From positions 506,218 to 570,217 of the forward strand of contig BJOX01000281.1 of assembly GCA_009731375.1 (NCBI GenBank): a stretch of DNA of 64,000 bases, given 5' to 3'. The position numbers and the translations under genes were made by a program. Within the stretch, counting starts at the first letter, position 1; each line of letters starts with the position of its first letter. This document shows, one piece after another, positions 47,153-57,278 of this stretch. The DNA is from Paulinella micropora (taxonomy: Eukaryota; Cercozoa; Imbricatea; Euglyphida). The notes beneath the pieces are model-generated. The model was not told the origin of the DNA. It saw nothing but the letters and a program-made list of their open reading frames with translations, and did not search any database.

Positions 47153-47743
47153 CGAGGGTTGGAAGTCTTCCCAGTCCTTCTACCGCTGTAGTTCGGTATG
47201 TTGTTTGACTCGTTTTCATTTCTATGTTTTTCTGTCATCTGAAGTTATTTTTCTAACTCAGAAAGGTTCCTGTTTCCTGTCTGTTTTGTGCTCTTGACTG
47301 GCTGCCACCTGTCCTGCAAATTCCCCTTTCAGAGTACGTTGCACAAGGTCTAATTGCAGCAATCAGCCTTCAGCCGTTTCTTGTTGGTTTCCTCTAGCAG
47401 GTAGCTATCCTGCACCCACCAATACGTCTGCGCGCCACAAGCATCCCTGAATTGATTTCCGGGCTTGCCTGATGATGGGGTTTTATGGTCCACCACTAAA
47501 CCGTTCCTGTTGATGTCCTTCTGACCCGAAGGCTCACTCTTGACTCCTTTCGGTAGCTCAGCAGTTGCAGTCTGAGAGCTCTACCCCCCTGTCCACCACA
47601 ACGGTTCACGCAGTGGCTCTGAAGCATTTTGGGGACTCGGAGGGCTTCCCTTCTGCTGTGTCACTCTTGGGTGTGACACAGACCGTAGAAACCTTTCCCT
47701 CTCGATCACTTTGAGTGATGTTGTTGTGCTCCAACACGTACAA
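47153..47743 (-). other. Copia-like 5' leader
   Basis: About 590 bp between gag and the primer-binding site, without a convincing ORF. It ends where the Ty3 element has inserted. Confidence 0.6.
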
Positions 47744-47747
47744 GGCT

Positions 47748-47984
47748 TGTAGGCATCACCCCCCGGATAGCCGGTAAAAAATACCTTTTCCTGGTGACAG
47801 GTGCACCAGCTTGTTTTTCAGTATTATTTGTCCGGATTGGACCTGATGCCATTTTATTCCTGGTCTGTTGCCGTTTTCCTTTTTGGCTTCACTGAGCTAA
47901 TACAACGAGACATCATTCTCATTCTTGAGGACTGTGTTTGGTTGTATTACCGACTTTTTACGAGCTATCGTTGGGGGCATTACA
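47748..47984 (+). repeat. Ty3 5' LTR
   Basis: 237 bp, TG...CA ends, 2 differences from the 3' copy. It should hold the promoter and transcript start. No clear TATA box was identified. Confidence 0.97.
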
Positions 47985-48770
47985 TTTGGAGTCCACATCA
48001 CTAGGGTGATTTCTTTCTGCTTTGCCACACAGGCAACAGAGTGAATTTTCACTGACCTGTCTCACACGGGGACGTCAGACGAAAACAAATACTCCAACAC
48101 AGCTCCCTCATAACTCTTTCACAAAACAAATAATTTGATTGGTCTCAAGCAGGTGTCTCGTACCCTCTAGCCCAATCAGTATCTGTGTGCTCACAAGGAG
48201 ACATCAGATACAAACTCTCTGTCGTTCTTGCTGTTCTCACACAGAGACCAAGAAGAAGGAGGTGGACAGAAGAGTGAAGGAACACACACAAAACACAAAC
48301 AAGCATAGGGACAGGAGCACAACACTCTACCCTTCTAGTTTGTGCATTTATCTGCATTATCTCACACATACGTCAGAGTATTTTTGCAAATCTCTGATCG
48401 TTTTCTAAAGGTAGGTCTGAGAACCTATCCGACCGACTGTCGACTTCTCAAGGAGAGCTTTTCTAGCTTCTCTATTACTATCTGTGTGTAGGTCCAAGTG
48501 CCTCATACTAGATACAATATAGAAAAGAAGGAGGAGAAAGTAATCTGAGTAAGGAGAACAAGAAATCGGAGAAAGTCTCAAAGACTATTTTTCTCAAACA
48601 AAAACAAACATACAAACAGTGTTTCATAGAGGACAGGGAATCTTATCCTACCCTCTCTATTAGTTTCTCTCTTCACTAGTCAATCGACTGAAGGAGGAAC
48701 AGAACACAAACGAACAAAAACCAAACATAGGAGCTGACACTGTCCTCCTGTTGATCACTACTACGACATC
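47985..48770 (+). other. Ty3 5' leader
   Basis: About 790 bp between LTR and gag without a supported gene, A-rich towards the gag start (CATC|ATG). Confidence 0.7.
47987..48004 (+). other. Ty3 primer-binding site
   Basis: TGGAGTCCACATCACTAG begins 2 bp after the LTR. The TGG start pairs with a tRNA CCA end. The tRNA would end in ATGTGGACTCCA; its identity was not assigned. Confidence 0.7.
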
Positions 48771-51464
48771 ATGTCGACAGAGACCGCCGAAGTGAGTGAA
48801 TTCTCGGAGGCAGATCAAAGAAGAGAAGAAGAAGAAGCAGGAGGAGGAGGAGGAGGAAGAGGATTGAATGAAGGAGGAGGAGGAGGATTGAATGAAGGAG
48901 GAGGAGATGAAGGAGTAGGAGGAGGAGTAGAAGAGGGCTGGGATGATGAAGGAAGATATGGAGGAGACGAAGATGAAGGAGGATTTGAACAAGAAGAGAC
49001 GGGAGGAGGAGGAGCATATGGTAATCCCTTACCACCTGCCTACACGGGAGGAGGAGGACGAAAAATGATCGACTTGATTCATAGTGATGGAGAGGAGATC
49101 ACAGTGGAGGAACAACAGTGGGTGCAAGACCACTATGACCTCACTAAAAAAGAGTTTGATAACAAGATGGGGGTAGAGAAGGATACCTATGTGTGGATCC
49201 CTCAGGATCAAAGAAGAGAGAAAAGTCGTGCTAAAAAGGATGTCTATATCCTATTATCAAACACAGCACAGCTCCTCGGCAAACTGGTCTCTGATCCAGA
49301 AGAGAGAAAGAAGATACAGCATATCAAGTTTGGGGACACACACACCCACCTTGAATTACTCGATGCTATCTTTGGGGTGTACACTCAAACCCTGATTTGG
49401 GAACGTACATACGGCCCACGATGTGAGGGTTACCTCCAGTACACAAACCCAAGAGCAACGGCCAGATTCCTCGCGACTGGTCAGGAGGCAGTCGATGTAA
49501 CAAAAATGAAGACCAATCTGGGTTCGAAAAACTCGAGTGGCATATTTAATTTTTTTACAATGGAAATAAAGGCCTTGGAGGAGGGGAAGGCAGAGATGGA
49601 AAAAAGCATTAAGGCAGCAGGAGAAACTCATCCTGTGATTGATGAGTTAGAGAAGACCGACAGAGTTCTGACCAAGATCAGACTGTTGATGGGTGCGTTA
49701 CTGCACAAGGAGGCATGGAAGAGATGGATTCCTACCAAGGATCACTCTGTCCTTAAATCACTTAGTAACGCACCACCGGTCGCCAACAAAGCAGGTGTTG
49801 ACCAATATGTGGAGAAATATAATTTTCTCAGATCTGCTTCTGAATTGGTGGCCTTTATCACTCATGCTCAAAAGCTGGTGATATCTGAGAAGAAGAAGGC
49901 GAAAGAGAATGAGGAGTTCGAGAAGACGATGAGACTGGAAAGAATGAAAGCAAAAGTGAGTGGTGCAAAGACACACCCTCCGACATATTTGACCCCACCA
50001 GCTCCTGCCCCACCAGCCCCTGCACCCTCGGGCTCAACTACGGTGGTGGTCACAAACACGGAGAAGAAGGACAGACAGAACATCATAAATGCCTTCAAGG
50101 GGAAGAAAGGAGGAGTGGCAAGTCTCATGCTATATGCCAAGACGAGCTCAGACAAAGACTCTGATGCTTCGCTTTTGAGCAAGCTCAAAGAGATCAATGC
50201 CTGCATGAAGGCTTTTCCTTGCGACGAAACGCAGGAATACGAGGCCCTTGTTACTGTTTTTGACCAATCTCTAGTCTCGGAGGGATTTGATCTGACACAG
50301 TACAAGTTTTTGAGAAAGAAGGAGGAGATTAAGAGAAACAATGCAACAGGCCTAGACGCTCAGTGTGAACTGGCGGTGGCCACACTCATTTCATATTTTC
50401 AATCTCATGGATACCAGCATCTCTGCACTGGTACTCTCATAGGATTTGAAATCTTTGAGACAGTGGCGATGAGTTTGAGGAGTGCTGTTGGCTTGGCGGC
50501 GACCCTTACGGAGGTAGTTTCCTCCTATGGGCTATTCTATGGCCGCAAGTCGATCATCCTCTATTTCTTTTCGGCGTTACACACAGTTAACCCGAGTAAG
50601 CTTACTCAGCTCATACAACAATGCTCGACGTTTAGCTCAGTGAAGTCCAAGAACTTCCTCGAGACACACGTGTTCGAAAATACGGTTCAAAGCGTTGCTC
50701 CGTCAGCACTGTTTCAAGAAGTGATGAGTGCATGCTCAAACATGGACTCGCTCACGGAGGCACATACGGCACAGGCAGGCGGTGTACCTGTTGGCGCACA
50801 AGCCACGTACACAAACAGAGTTGCCGGTTGGAAGAGACAGAGAGAGCCAGACCTGAAGACCGCATGTTGGAGGTGGTTCGCGGGCTTGCAGTGTAAGGCA
50901 CAGATGGAGAACAGAGACTGCTCTTTCAATCATGATAGGCAGAACCCAACAGCAAGGGCAAATTTTCTGAGCAGGACGGAAGGCAAGGAACCGGGCCTTT
51001 TCAATATGCTTCAGATTGCCGCTGTGAACGAAGGTTGGTATGCCAATATGTGTGATGATGAGGAGTTACGAGAGGCAATCATTACCTACATGAAGAGGAT
51101 GAAGGAGAAGAAGGAGGAAAGGGAGAGACAAAAGAACTTAAAGGCCTCTCAAAGAGGACGAGAAGGAGGAGCAGGAGGAGGAGGAGGAGGAGGAGGAGGA
51201 GGAGGACGAGGACGAGGAACATGGAGAGGAGCCTCGAGGTGGCAGGGAACCCCTCAGAGAGGAAGAGGAGGAGGTCGGGGATATACCCCTTATGGAGGGA
51301 GAGCTGTTCGAGCTCCAGCCCCCCCACCCAGAGGAGGAGGAGGCTCGTGGGCAAGCTCCAACCCAAATTTCGGTCGAGCTCAGGCCTACAACACTGCCTC
51401 GGAGACCGATACGTCATCCTACCCGGACACTACTCAAGGTAATCGTTTCGAGGTGGTGGAATGA
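48771..51464 (+). CDS. Ty3 Gag (897 aa), ends at TGA in frame with pol
   Basis: Structural protein forming the particle. Residues 1-95 are Gly/Glu-rich. A helical capsid-like region spans about 100-690, split by a Pro-rich linker (PPAPAPPAPAPSGS) near 415. At about 699-721 a Cys/His finger CWRWFAGLQC-x8-CSFNH (C-x8-C-x8-C-x3-H) replaces the usual CCHC knuckle. The C-terminal 110 residues are an RGG/Gly-rich RNA-binding tail (RGRGTWRGASRW; GRGGGRGYTPYGG). The frame ends ...RFEVVE-TGA and the same frame stays open into pol, starting CTG GAG. Pol is therefore most likely made by reading through the stop. Confidence 0.85.
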   Translation: MSTETAEVSEFSEADQRREEEEAGGGGGGRGLNEGGGGGLNEGGGDEGVGGGVEEGWDDEGRYGGDEDEGGFEQEETGGGGAYGNPLPPAYTGGGGRKMIDLIHSDGEEITVEEQQWVQDHYDLTKKEFDNKMGVEKDTYVWIPQDQRREKSRAKKDVYILLSNTAQLLGKLVSDPEERKKIQHIKFGDTHTHLELLDAIFGVYTQTLIWERTYGPRCEGYLQYTNPRATARFLATGQEAVDVTKMKTNLGSKNSSGIFNFFTMEIKALEEGKAEMEKSIKAAGETHPVIDELEKTDRVLTKIRLLMGALLHKEAWKRWIPTKDHSVLKSLSNAPPVANKAGVDQYVEKYNFLRSASELVAFITHAQKLVISEKKKAKENEEFEKTMRLERMKAKVSGAKTHPPTYLTPPAPAPPAPAPSGSTTVVVTNTEKKDRQNIINAFKGKKGGVASLMLYAKTSSDKDSDASLLSKLKEINACMKAFPCDETQEYEALVTVFDQSLVSEGFDLTQYKFLRKKEEIKRNNATGLDAQCELAVATLISYFQSHGYQHLCTGTLIGFEIFETVAMSLRSAVGLAATLTEVVSSYGLFYGRKSIILYFFSALHTVNPSKLTQLIQQCSTFSSVKSKNFLETHVFENTVQSVAPSALFQEVMSACSNMDSLTEAHTAQAGGVPVGAQATYTNRVAGWKRQREPDLKTACWRWFAGLQCKAQMENRDCSFNHDRQNPTARANFLSRTEGKEPGLFNMLQIAAVNEGWYANMCDDEELREAIITYMKRMKEKKEERERQKNLKASQRGREGGAGGGGGGGGGGGRGRGTWRGASRWQGTPQRGRGGGRGYTPYGGRAVRAPAPPPRGGGGSWASSNPNFGRAQAYNTASETDTSSYPDTTQGNRFEVVE

Positions 51465-54400
51465 CTGGAGGGGGAAGAAGAGAGGAAGGAGAAGACTGTG
51501 AAGTTTAACCCTAAAGTCACAGTGCTTTCTAATGCTGTTGTGCAGACTGGGCCAACGCTTCCTCTATGTGAAAACAAAGATGTGGGTACACAGAGACTGC
51601 AGCCCCAAGGTAGTCTCATACCCGTTCATACAGCACGGTTACCAATGATAACTGATGCAAATAGGAAGGCGAGACTTGCGATGGAGGCGAGGAGGCCAAT
51701 GGCAGACGTATCGCCTCGGCCAAGCAAACAACCACGAACAGACTCAATGTCTACGGTCGCGGCGGGTGGCGAGCAAAAAGACAATGTGTGTACTCAAGTA
51801 CCACAAGACAATGTCGCTCAAATAGTAAACGCACCAGTACCGCAGAATAATAAAAATGTTAATGAGGTGAAGCAGGAGGAGAAGAAGGAGGAGTTGAAAA
51901 ACTTAGAGACAAGACTCCAAAATTTGGAACGTAAAGTTCTTGTTCTCGCAGCCAATATACACAGGCCCGATGCTCTGTGTTATACGGAACTTTATTGTGA
52001 AACATTGAAGACAATATTAAAAGTTGGTAATGATACGATGGCGAATATTAATATTGTCGGCAGGAAGTTTTTTAATCGATACCGGGACTGGGTGGACGGA
52101 AATATGAAAAAGTCAACGGGCACTCTCAAAGGAGTGAGCAGCCGGACGGATATCACGGGAATCATCACACTGACCTTTAAATTGAAATCCGCACGAGTAT
52201 ACCGTATGGACCTCTATGTCGTCCCCGGTTACCACGGGTCAATATTACTATCGTATGACCAATTGGCTACGATGGGGGCTGTGATTGATTGCGCCGCACG
52301 GCGAGTGATATATGGAGTAAAAAGAGGAGAAGAGAACGATATTGATCCCTTCAACGCTACTGACTCTTATGAGGCTTATGAGCTGAGTCTAGCGACGGAT
52401 CACAAAAAGATGGCCATCGCACATGAGGCACTTGAGGTGTACGTTCACCCCCATGTCGTAAGACCGGATGAACTGTCCTGGACCGACAATTGGGAATCCC
52501 AAGTGTGCACTGTCACAGTTCCGACATGCCATTGGGACAAAAAGTCTATTGATGACTTAATCGAGAAGCGAAAGGAGGAGATTATATGTGTCGCACAAAG
52601 AAGCCCGTCGTTGGCGAGATTCGCGGAAGGAGTAGGAACAGATGTCCATATTACTAACGGATACTGTTTCCATGCGAAAGTAGGAGAAGAAAAAAGGGAG
52701 GCGTTTGTACCAAGGAGAACGGGGCGAATCCCGGATACTCCACCAGAAACTATTAAAAGTTTTATTACTGATTTCTGGGGTGACGAGCCCACGTGGCCGC
52801 GTTCACTGTCTGAAGTGAAGAAATGCTTACGGACTTTATTCGAAAATAATAAGCCGTATACTATTATCCTGCCATATAATGAGAAGGCGATATGGGCGCA
52901 GGAAATAAGGGACCGGCTTATTGATCATCCTATACCGGTACCCTCTCGCAAGCAACAGCTAGTGGTGGCTTGTCGTATGGGAACTCGTGAGCAGAGCAGT
53001 GCATACAAGCGGAAGCTCAGAGACCTCGACAAGTTGAAATTGATACCGCAAGCATTCACATGCTTTGATGGTTTTTACACCCGTAAAGCTCCTTTGCAAT
53101 ACGCGAGACTCATTGACATGCTGGTGGAGCTCGGTAAAGATGATGAGCCGGACACGGTCACGTATGAAAAGACGGGCCTAGATGATGTCTCGGAAGAGGA
53201 CTTAGGCTTGGAGGAGGACAGAGAACCCCTCAAGCAGCATAAGCAGATGTCTGATGAAGATTTTCAAGAGGCGGCGCGGAAAATATTGGAAGAAGGAGTA
53301 GGCACGGAGAAGGAGAAGGAGCTTTTAAAAGCCAAATTAGAGGCGAACAAGGAAATTTTTGACCCTCCACATGCAGGTGGTGTCAAGCCTGAAGATTTCA
53401 CTGCGGTTATTTACAAAATACCGGGTGCGGAGCCGTCACCGGCACCACGAAGGGCGAATTTGAGTATACATGAGGCGAAGATAGCGGAGGAGCTAGCAAG
53501 ACAGCTGCTCAATGAGGACTTTATTGAGAGATCAACATCCTCAATAGTCTCACAACCGAGAATAGTGCCGAAGCCAGGAGGAGAATGGCGCCTGACAGTT
53601 AACTATGCTCGTGTTAACAAGGTGCTGGAGGAAGAGAGAAATCCTCTCCCGACATTAGAAGAAGGAAGGAGAGTACTGCGGAATGCAAAATTCTATTCGG
53701 TCATTGACCTTAAGAATGGCTTCTGGCAGATACCACTGGAGGAAAAGTCCAGATGGCTGACGGCGTTTGTGGTGGGTATGGAAATATACCAATGGAAAGT
53801 GCTTCCGATGGGCCTCAAGCAAGCCCCAGGACTTTTCCAGAAGGCGATGCAGAAGATGTTGAGCAGTCAGTACGATGATTTGTCTGACGGTGGCTTTATG
53901 AGAAGGCGGGGACAGAAGGCGGGAGAATATGCATTTTGCTATATCGATGACATTATCGTATACTCTAACACAATGGAGGAGCATATCGATCATTTGTCCG
54001 ATATATTCAGGCGCATCGGAGCTTTTGGCCTGAAGTGCAATCTAAAGAAGTGTCAACTTGCCAAGACGAGTGTGACATACTTAGGGTACGAGATCTCCCA
54101 TAATCGAGTCTCGATATCCAAAGAGAAGAGGGAGGAGATTATGAATCGACCGATACCGAAGAACCGCACTGAATTGCACTCATTCCTTGCGATGGCGCAA
54201 TACTATAGCCAGTTTATACCCGATTGGGGTGCAACACGGGCTAAAGTGGAGAAAATGATAGATTTTGGAGACTTTGAGAAGTGGGACGAAGAGGCTTTGC
54301 AAGCGTTTCATGCGCTCAAAGATCTCATTTACAAAGACCCGAAAGACGGAGGACTGGTGTTAACGATGCCCGACTTTACGAAACAATTCGTAGTCGATAC

Positions 54401-57278
54401 AGACGCATCTAAGTTTGCGATTGGGGCTGTATTACAACAAGAGGATGAGGAGAAGAAATTACGCCCAATCATGTTTATTAGTAGGAAGTTGTGTGCGGCG
54501 GAGAGAAACTATTGCACAAGGCAAAGAGAGGCGTTGGCGGTAGTATGGGCCCTCAAGAGGCTCAGAGAGTATTTGTGGGGAGGACCTCAATTTACTGTCA
54601 GAACTGATCATCATAACCTGTTATGGTTGATGAATCATGAACAGACGGGACGGCTGGCGCGGTGGCAAGCGTTCTTGTCTTGTTTCGATTTTACAATGGT
54701 CCATCTACCGGGAAAGCGAAATGTGGTCGCTGATAGCCTCTCTAGGCTAGAGTTTAACTCAGAAGTATCGGCGTTGGTGTCCACGGTGGAGATGGAAGAC
54801 TTGTCCACTGACAAGGTGTATGAGGTCAGCCACATTGAGGCGATGGAGATGGCGAGTGGAGTCCGATATGACCGCACAGGTCTACGGTACAGTCCACAAG
54901 GCCCGGATCACGGGATATGTTGTGAGCTACATACCCAGGAGGACGCTGAGTGGTCCTATGAGGTATATGAGAATGCGAAGGCGAACATAAGAGAGGAAGA
55001 GGAGACGCAGGAAGTTTATGCGGAGCCTCCTCAAGAGCGGAGAAGTGACCTAGACGATGACCCGGAAAGAATCGGGGTACGGCTAGAAGATGGTACTATC
55101 CATATAGCCTCGCCTACCGCATGGAGGCAACAACAGGCTCAAGATCCGGAGTTTAAAGAACTGATACAGTTATATCAGAACCCGGATGAGCTACGGATGA
55201 CGAAAGCGATCAAAGATCAGATGAAGGAGATGGGATGGAGAGATGGTCTACTGTGGTACAAGGGCCTTCACGGTCGCTATGCGTCACAGCCGGACAAATG
55301 GACCCTTTGGGTACCGGAGAGTCTGAGACGATTTATATTTGTCGCAGCCCACAATTGCCCACTTTTGGCGCATCCGGGTCGACAACGAACTCATATGTTC
55401 GTAGCGAGGCGATTCTGGTGGAAGAAGATGAAGGAGGAGATAGATCAGGCGGTGGATGCATGCATCCCGTGCAAGATAAACAAAACACCACTGAAGGCAA
55501 ATTTCGGCCTGATTGGCGAATTTCCTCTTCATGCGGGGATGTTTGAGTTTATACACATTGATCATGTGGGACCTTTCCCAGAATCGAAGGATGGTTACAA
55601 ATACCTCCTTACGGCTATTGACAGAGCCACCAACTATGTGTGGATCATCCCTGTCAAAGACGTTACCGGCAAGACGACGGCCGAGGCGCTGATCGATAGG
55701 ATCATCTCACAGATCGGAGTACCAAGAAAGATATGTTCTGATCGAGGCTCGGACTTTAATAACGAGGTCATCGACAAACTATCTAAGTATTACGGGATGA
55801 AATGGCAATATGTTACTGCCTATAACCCGCGAGCAAATGGGAAAATCGAGCGGGTACACAGACCCCTCAAAGCCTCGCTAAAGATGTATTGCACGAAGAA
55901 GGAGAATCAAAGAGCATGGGTCGAGGCAGCACCATCATTTGCGTTTGCAATGAACTGTCTACCCTCTACGGCGTTAGGAGGCTCGAAGAGCTCAATCTCG
56001 CCATATCAGTTAGTATATGGGCGTGAGCCTGATATCCCGACTTCGCTCCTTCACCCAAAAGACACTTGGGCGGATGCGGATGAGTTGTTTGGGATGAGAC
56101 TTAGAGTGAAGATGGAGGCGGAACAAATAGTCAGGGCGCATAGAGAGGCGGAGCGCCGAAAGACTGATGCTGAAGGGGTGCGACAAGCGCACTTGGATCA
56201 GATCAAGTTCCAGGTCGGGGATATTGTACTATTGTACCATCCTCAAGTCCCGAAGGGAGTCAGCTCTAAGCTGTTCACTCACTGGAAAGGACCTTATCAG
56301 ATTATGGAACAGACGGGACCTCTGAATTACAAGATCAGGGGTAGAGGGAAGGTGCAAATTGTGAATGTAAGAAGGCTGATTAAGTATGATCCCTTCTTAC
56401 TGGAAGATGAATCCGTTGAGGAGGCGTTAAAACGGATGAAGGATGATTTCAAAGAGGTGCCGCCCATCCACAAGGAGGCTGGCATAGACCAAGACGATGC
56501 TTATCGGGCACCGATAGCTGAGAAGGAGGAGAGTGAGGTGGACAGCAAGGAGAAGACTGACCGCATAAGCGCGGTGGGGACTCAGTCCAAGTCTCCGCGA
56601 GAGCATAGCGGAAAGAAGGAGAAGATCACAGAGGCGCAGCTAAGGAGAGCGCGGAATGATCTTATCAACGACCAACCGAGGAAGGCGATGAGGTCGATGA
56701 GATCAAAGGACGTCCACCAGGAGGAGGAGGGGACGGACACTGACCCAAACGCGGGCAACGTTGAGATTGTCCATGAGCGATGGAAGGAAGGCGATGCGAT
56801 AGCAACCATCGCATGGGTGAAAAATGTTTTCTATCTGATGAGACCAGCGGAACAACATGTCGCTGATGACACTCTCTCAGACTTATACTTGATGCGGGTC
56901 GTGGCGGTCCCACGACAGATGCGTGTCACACGGACACTCAAAATATCATCAGCCGCAAAGATAGTACAACCGATACTCCAGTTCTGGAGAAGTATGGACC
57001 CGGTTGAGGATCCAAAGGCAAGACATTATCTGCCAGTATATAAAGACGCAAAAAGTCTCGAGACATGGGATGATACAATTACTCCCAGAGACAAGGATTA
57101 CACTGCGTGGACCATTCAGACACTGCCAAGAGGAGTGCTTGATGTCCCTTTTGAATTATCGTTGGGCGGAATCCCTAATAAGATCTGGGACATTCTCGAA
57201 CAGTCAAAGTTCGATCTGACTTTTGTTGGTGGTCCTCCACCAGGCAAAGAAATCCGCGCCAGACGACGAAGGCAGTGA
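51465..57278 (+). CDS. Ty3 Pol: protease, RT, RNase H, integrase, long C-terminal extension
   Basis: Open in the gag frame from the codon after TGA; no ATG occurs until 51644. Residue numbers count from 51498. The protease has NDTM at 178-181 in place of DTG, and GAVIDCAARRVIYG. RT: PKPGGEWRLTVNYARVNK, YSVIDLKNGFWQIPL, catalytic YIDD at 815-818. RNase H: DTDAS at 967, E1011, D1037, D1079. Integrase: H1285, H1292, C1322, C1325, then D1355, D1415, E1451 (D-D-35-E) and FTHWKGPYQ. About 300 residues after 1630 match no domain I know; the last 175 look globular (IVHERWKEGDAIATIAWVKN). The TGA at 57276 ends it. All catalytic residues are present except the altered protease Gly. Confidence 0.92.
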   Translation: MEGEEERKEKTVKFNPKVTVLSNAVVQTGPTLPLCENKDVGTQRLQPQGSLIPVHTARLPMITDANRKARLAMEARRPMADVSPRPSKQPRTDSMSTVAAGGEQKDNVCTQVPQDNVAQIVNAPVPQNNKNVNEVKQEEKKEELKNLETRLQNLERKVLVLAANIHRPDALCYTELYCETLKTILKVGNDTMANINIVGRKFFNRYRDWVDGNMKKSTGTLKGVSSRTDITGIITLTFKLKSARVYRMDLYVVPGYHGSILLSYDQLATMGAVIDCAARRVIYGVKRGEENDIDPFNATDSYEAYELSLATDHKKMAIAHEALEVYVHPHVVRPDELSWTDNWESQVCTVTVPTCHWDKKSIDDLIEKRKEEIICVAQRSPSLARFAEGVGTDVHITNGYCFHAKVGEEKREAFVPRRTGRIPDTPPETIKSFITDFWGDEPTWPRSLSEVKKCLRTLFENNKPYTIILPYNEKAIWAQEIRDRLIDHPIPVPSRKQQLVVACRMGTREQSSAYKRKLRDLDKLKLIPQAFTCFDGFYTRKAPLQYARLIDMLVELGKDDEPDTVTYEKTGLDDVSEEDLGLEEDREPLKQHKQMSDEDFQEAARKILEEGVGTEKEKELLKAKLEANKEIFDPPHAGGVKPEDFTAVIYKIPGAEPSPAPRRANLSIHEAKIAEELARQLLNEDFIERSTSSIVSQPRIVPKPGGEWRLTVNYARVNKVLEEERNPLPTLEEGRRVLRNAKFYSVIDLKNGFWQIPLEEKSRWLTAFVVGMEIYQWKVLPMGLKQAPGLFQKAMQKMLSSQYDDLSDGGFMRRRGQKAGEYAFCYIDDIIVYSNTMEEHIDHLSDIFRRIGAFGLKCNLKKCQLAKTSVTYLGYEISHNRVSISKEKREEIMNRPIPKNRTELHSFLAMAQYYSQFIPDWGATRAKVEKMIDFGDFEKWDEEALQAFHALKDLIYKDPKDGGLVLTMPDFTKQFVVDTDASKFAIGAVLQQEDEEKKLRPIMFISRKLCAAERNYCTRQREALAVVWALKRLREYLWGGPQFTVRTDHHNLLWLMNHEQTGRLARWQAFLSCFDFTMVHLPGKRNVVADSLSRLEFNSEVSALVSTVEMEDLSTDKVYEVSHIEAMEMASGVRYDRTGLRYSPQGPDHGICCELHTQEDAEWSYEVYENAKANIREEEETQEVYAEPPQERRSDLDDDPERIGVRLEDGTIHIASPTAWRQQQAQDPEFKELIQLYQNPDELRMTKAIKDQMKEMGWRDGLLWYKGLHGRYASQPDKWTLWVPESLRRFIFVAAHNCPLLAHPGRQRTHMFVARRFWWKKMKEEIDQAVDACIPCKINKTPLKANFGLIGEFPLHAGMFEFIHIDHVGPFPESKDGYKYLLTAIDRATNYVWIIPVKDVTGKTTAEALIDRIISQIGVPRKICSDRGSDFNNEVIDKLSKYYGMKWQYVTAYNPRANGKIERVHRPLKASLKMYCTKKENQRAWVEAAPSFAFAMNCLPSTALGGSKSSISPYQLVYGREPDIPTSLLHPKDTWADADELFGMRLRVKMEAEQIVRAHREAERRKTDAEGVRQAHLDQIKFQVGDIVLLYHPQVPKGVSSKLFTHWKGPYQIMEQTGPLNYKIRGRGKVQIVNVRRLIKYDPFLLEDESVEEALKRMKDDFKEVPPIHKEAGIDQDDAYRAPIAEKEESEVDSKEKTDRISAVGTQSKSPREHSGKKEKITEAQLRRARNDLINDQPRKAMRSMRSKDVHQEEEGTDTDPNAGNVEIVHERWKEGDAIATIAWVKNVFYLMRPAEQHVADDTLSDLYLMRVVAVPRQMRVTRTLKISSAAKIVQPILQFWRSMDPVEDPKARHYLPVYKDAKSLETWDDTITPRDKDYTAWTIQTLPRGVLDVPFELSLGGIPNKIWDILEQSKFDLTFVGGPPPGKEIRARRRRQ

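Noticed and set aside
40371-51464. UGA reassigned to a sense codon in this organism
   Set aside because: In-frame TGA occurs both in the copia RT and between Ty3 gag and pol, but Pol and methyltransferase copy A end at TGA, and the copia region has many other breaks. Ordinary decay and readthrough explain the data better.
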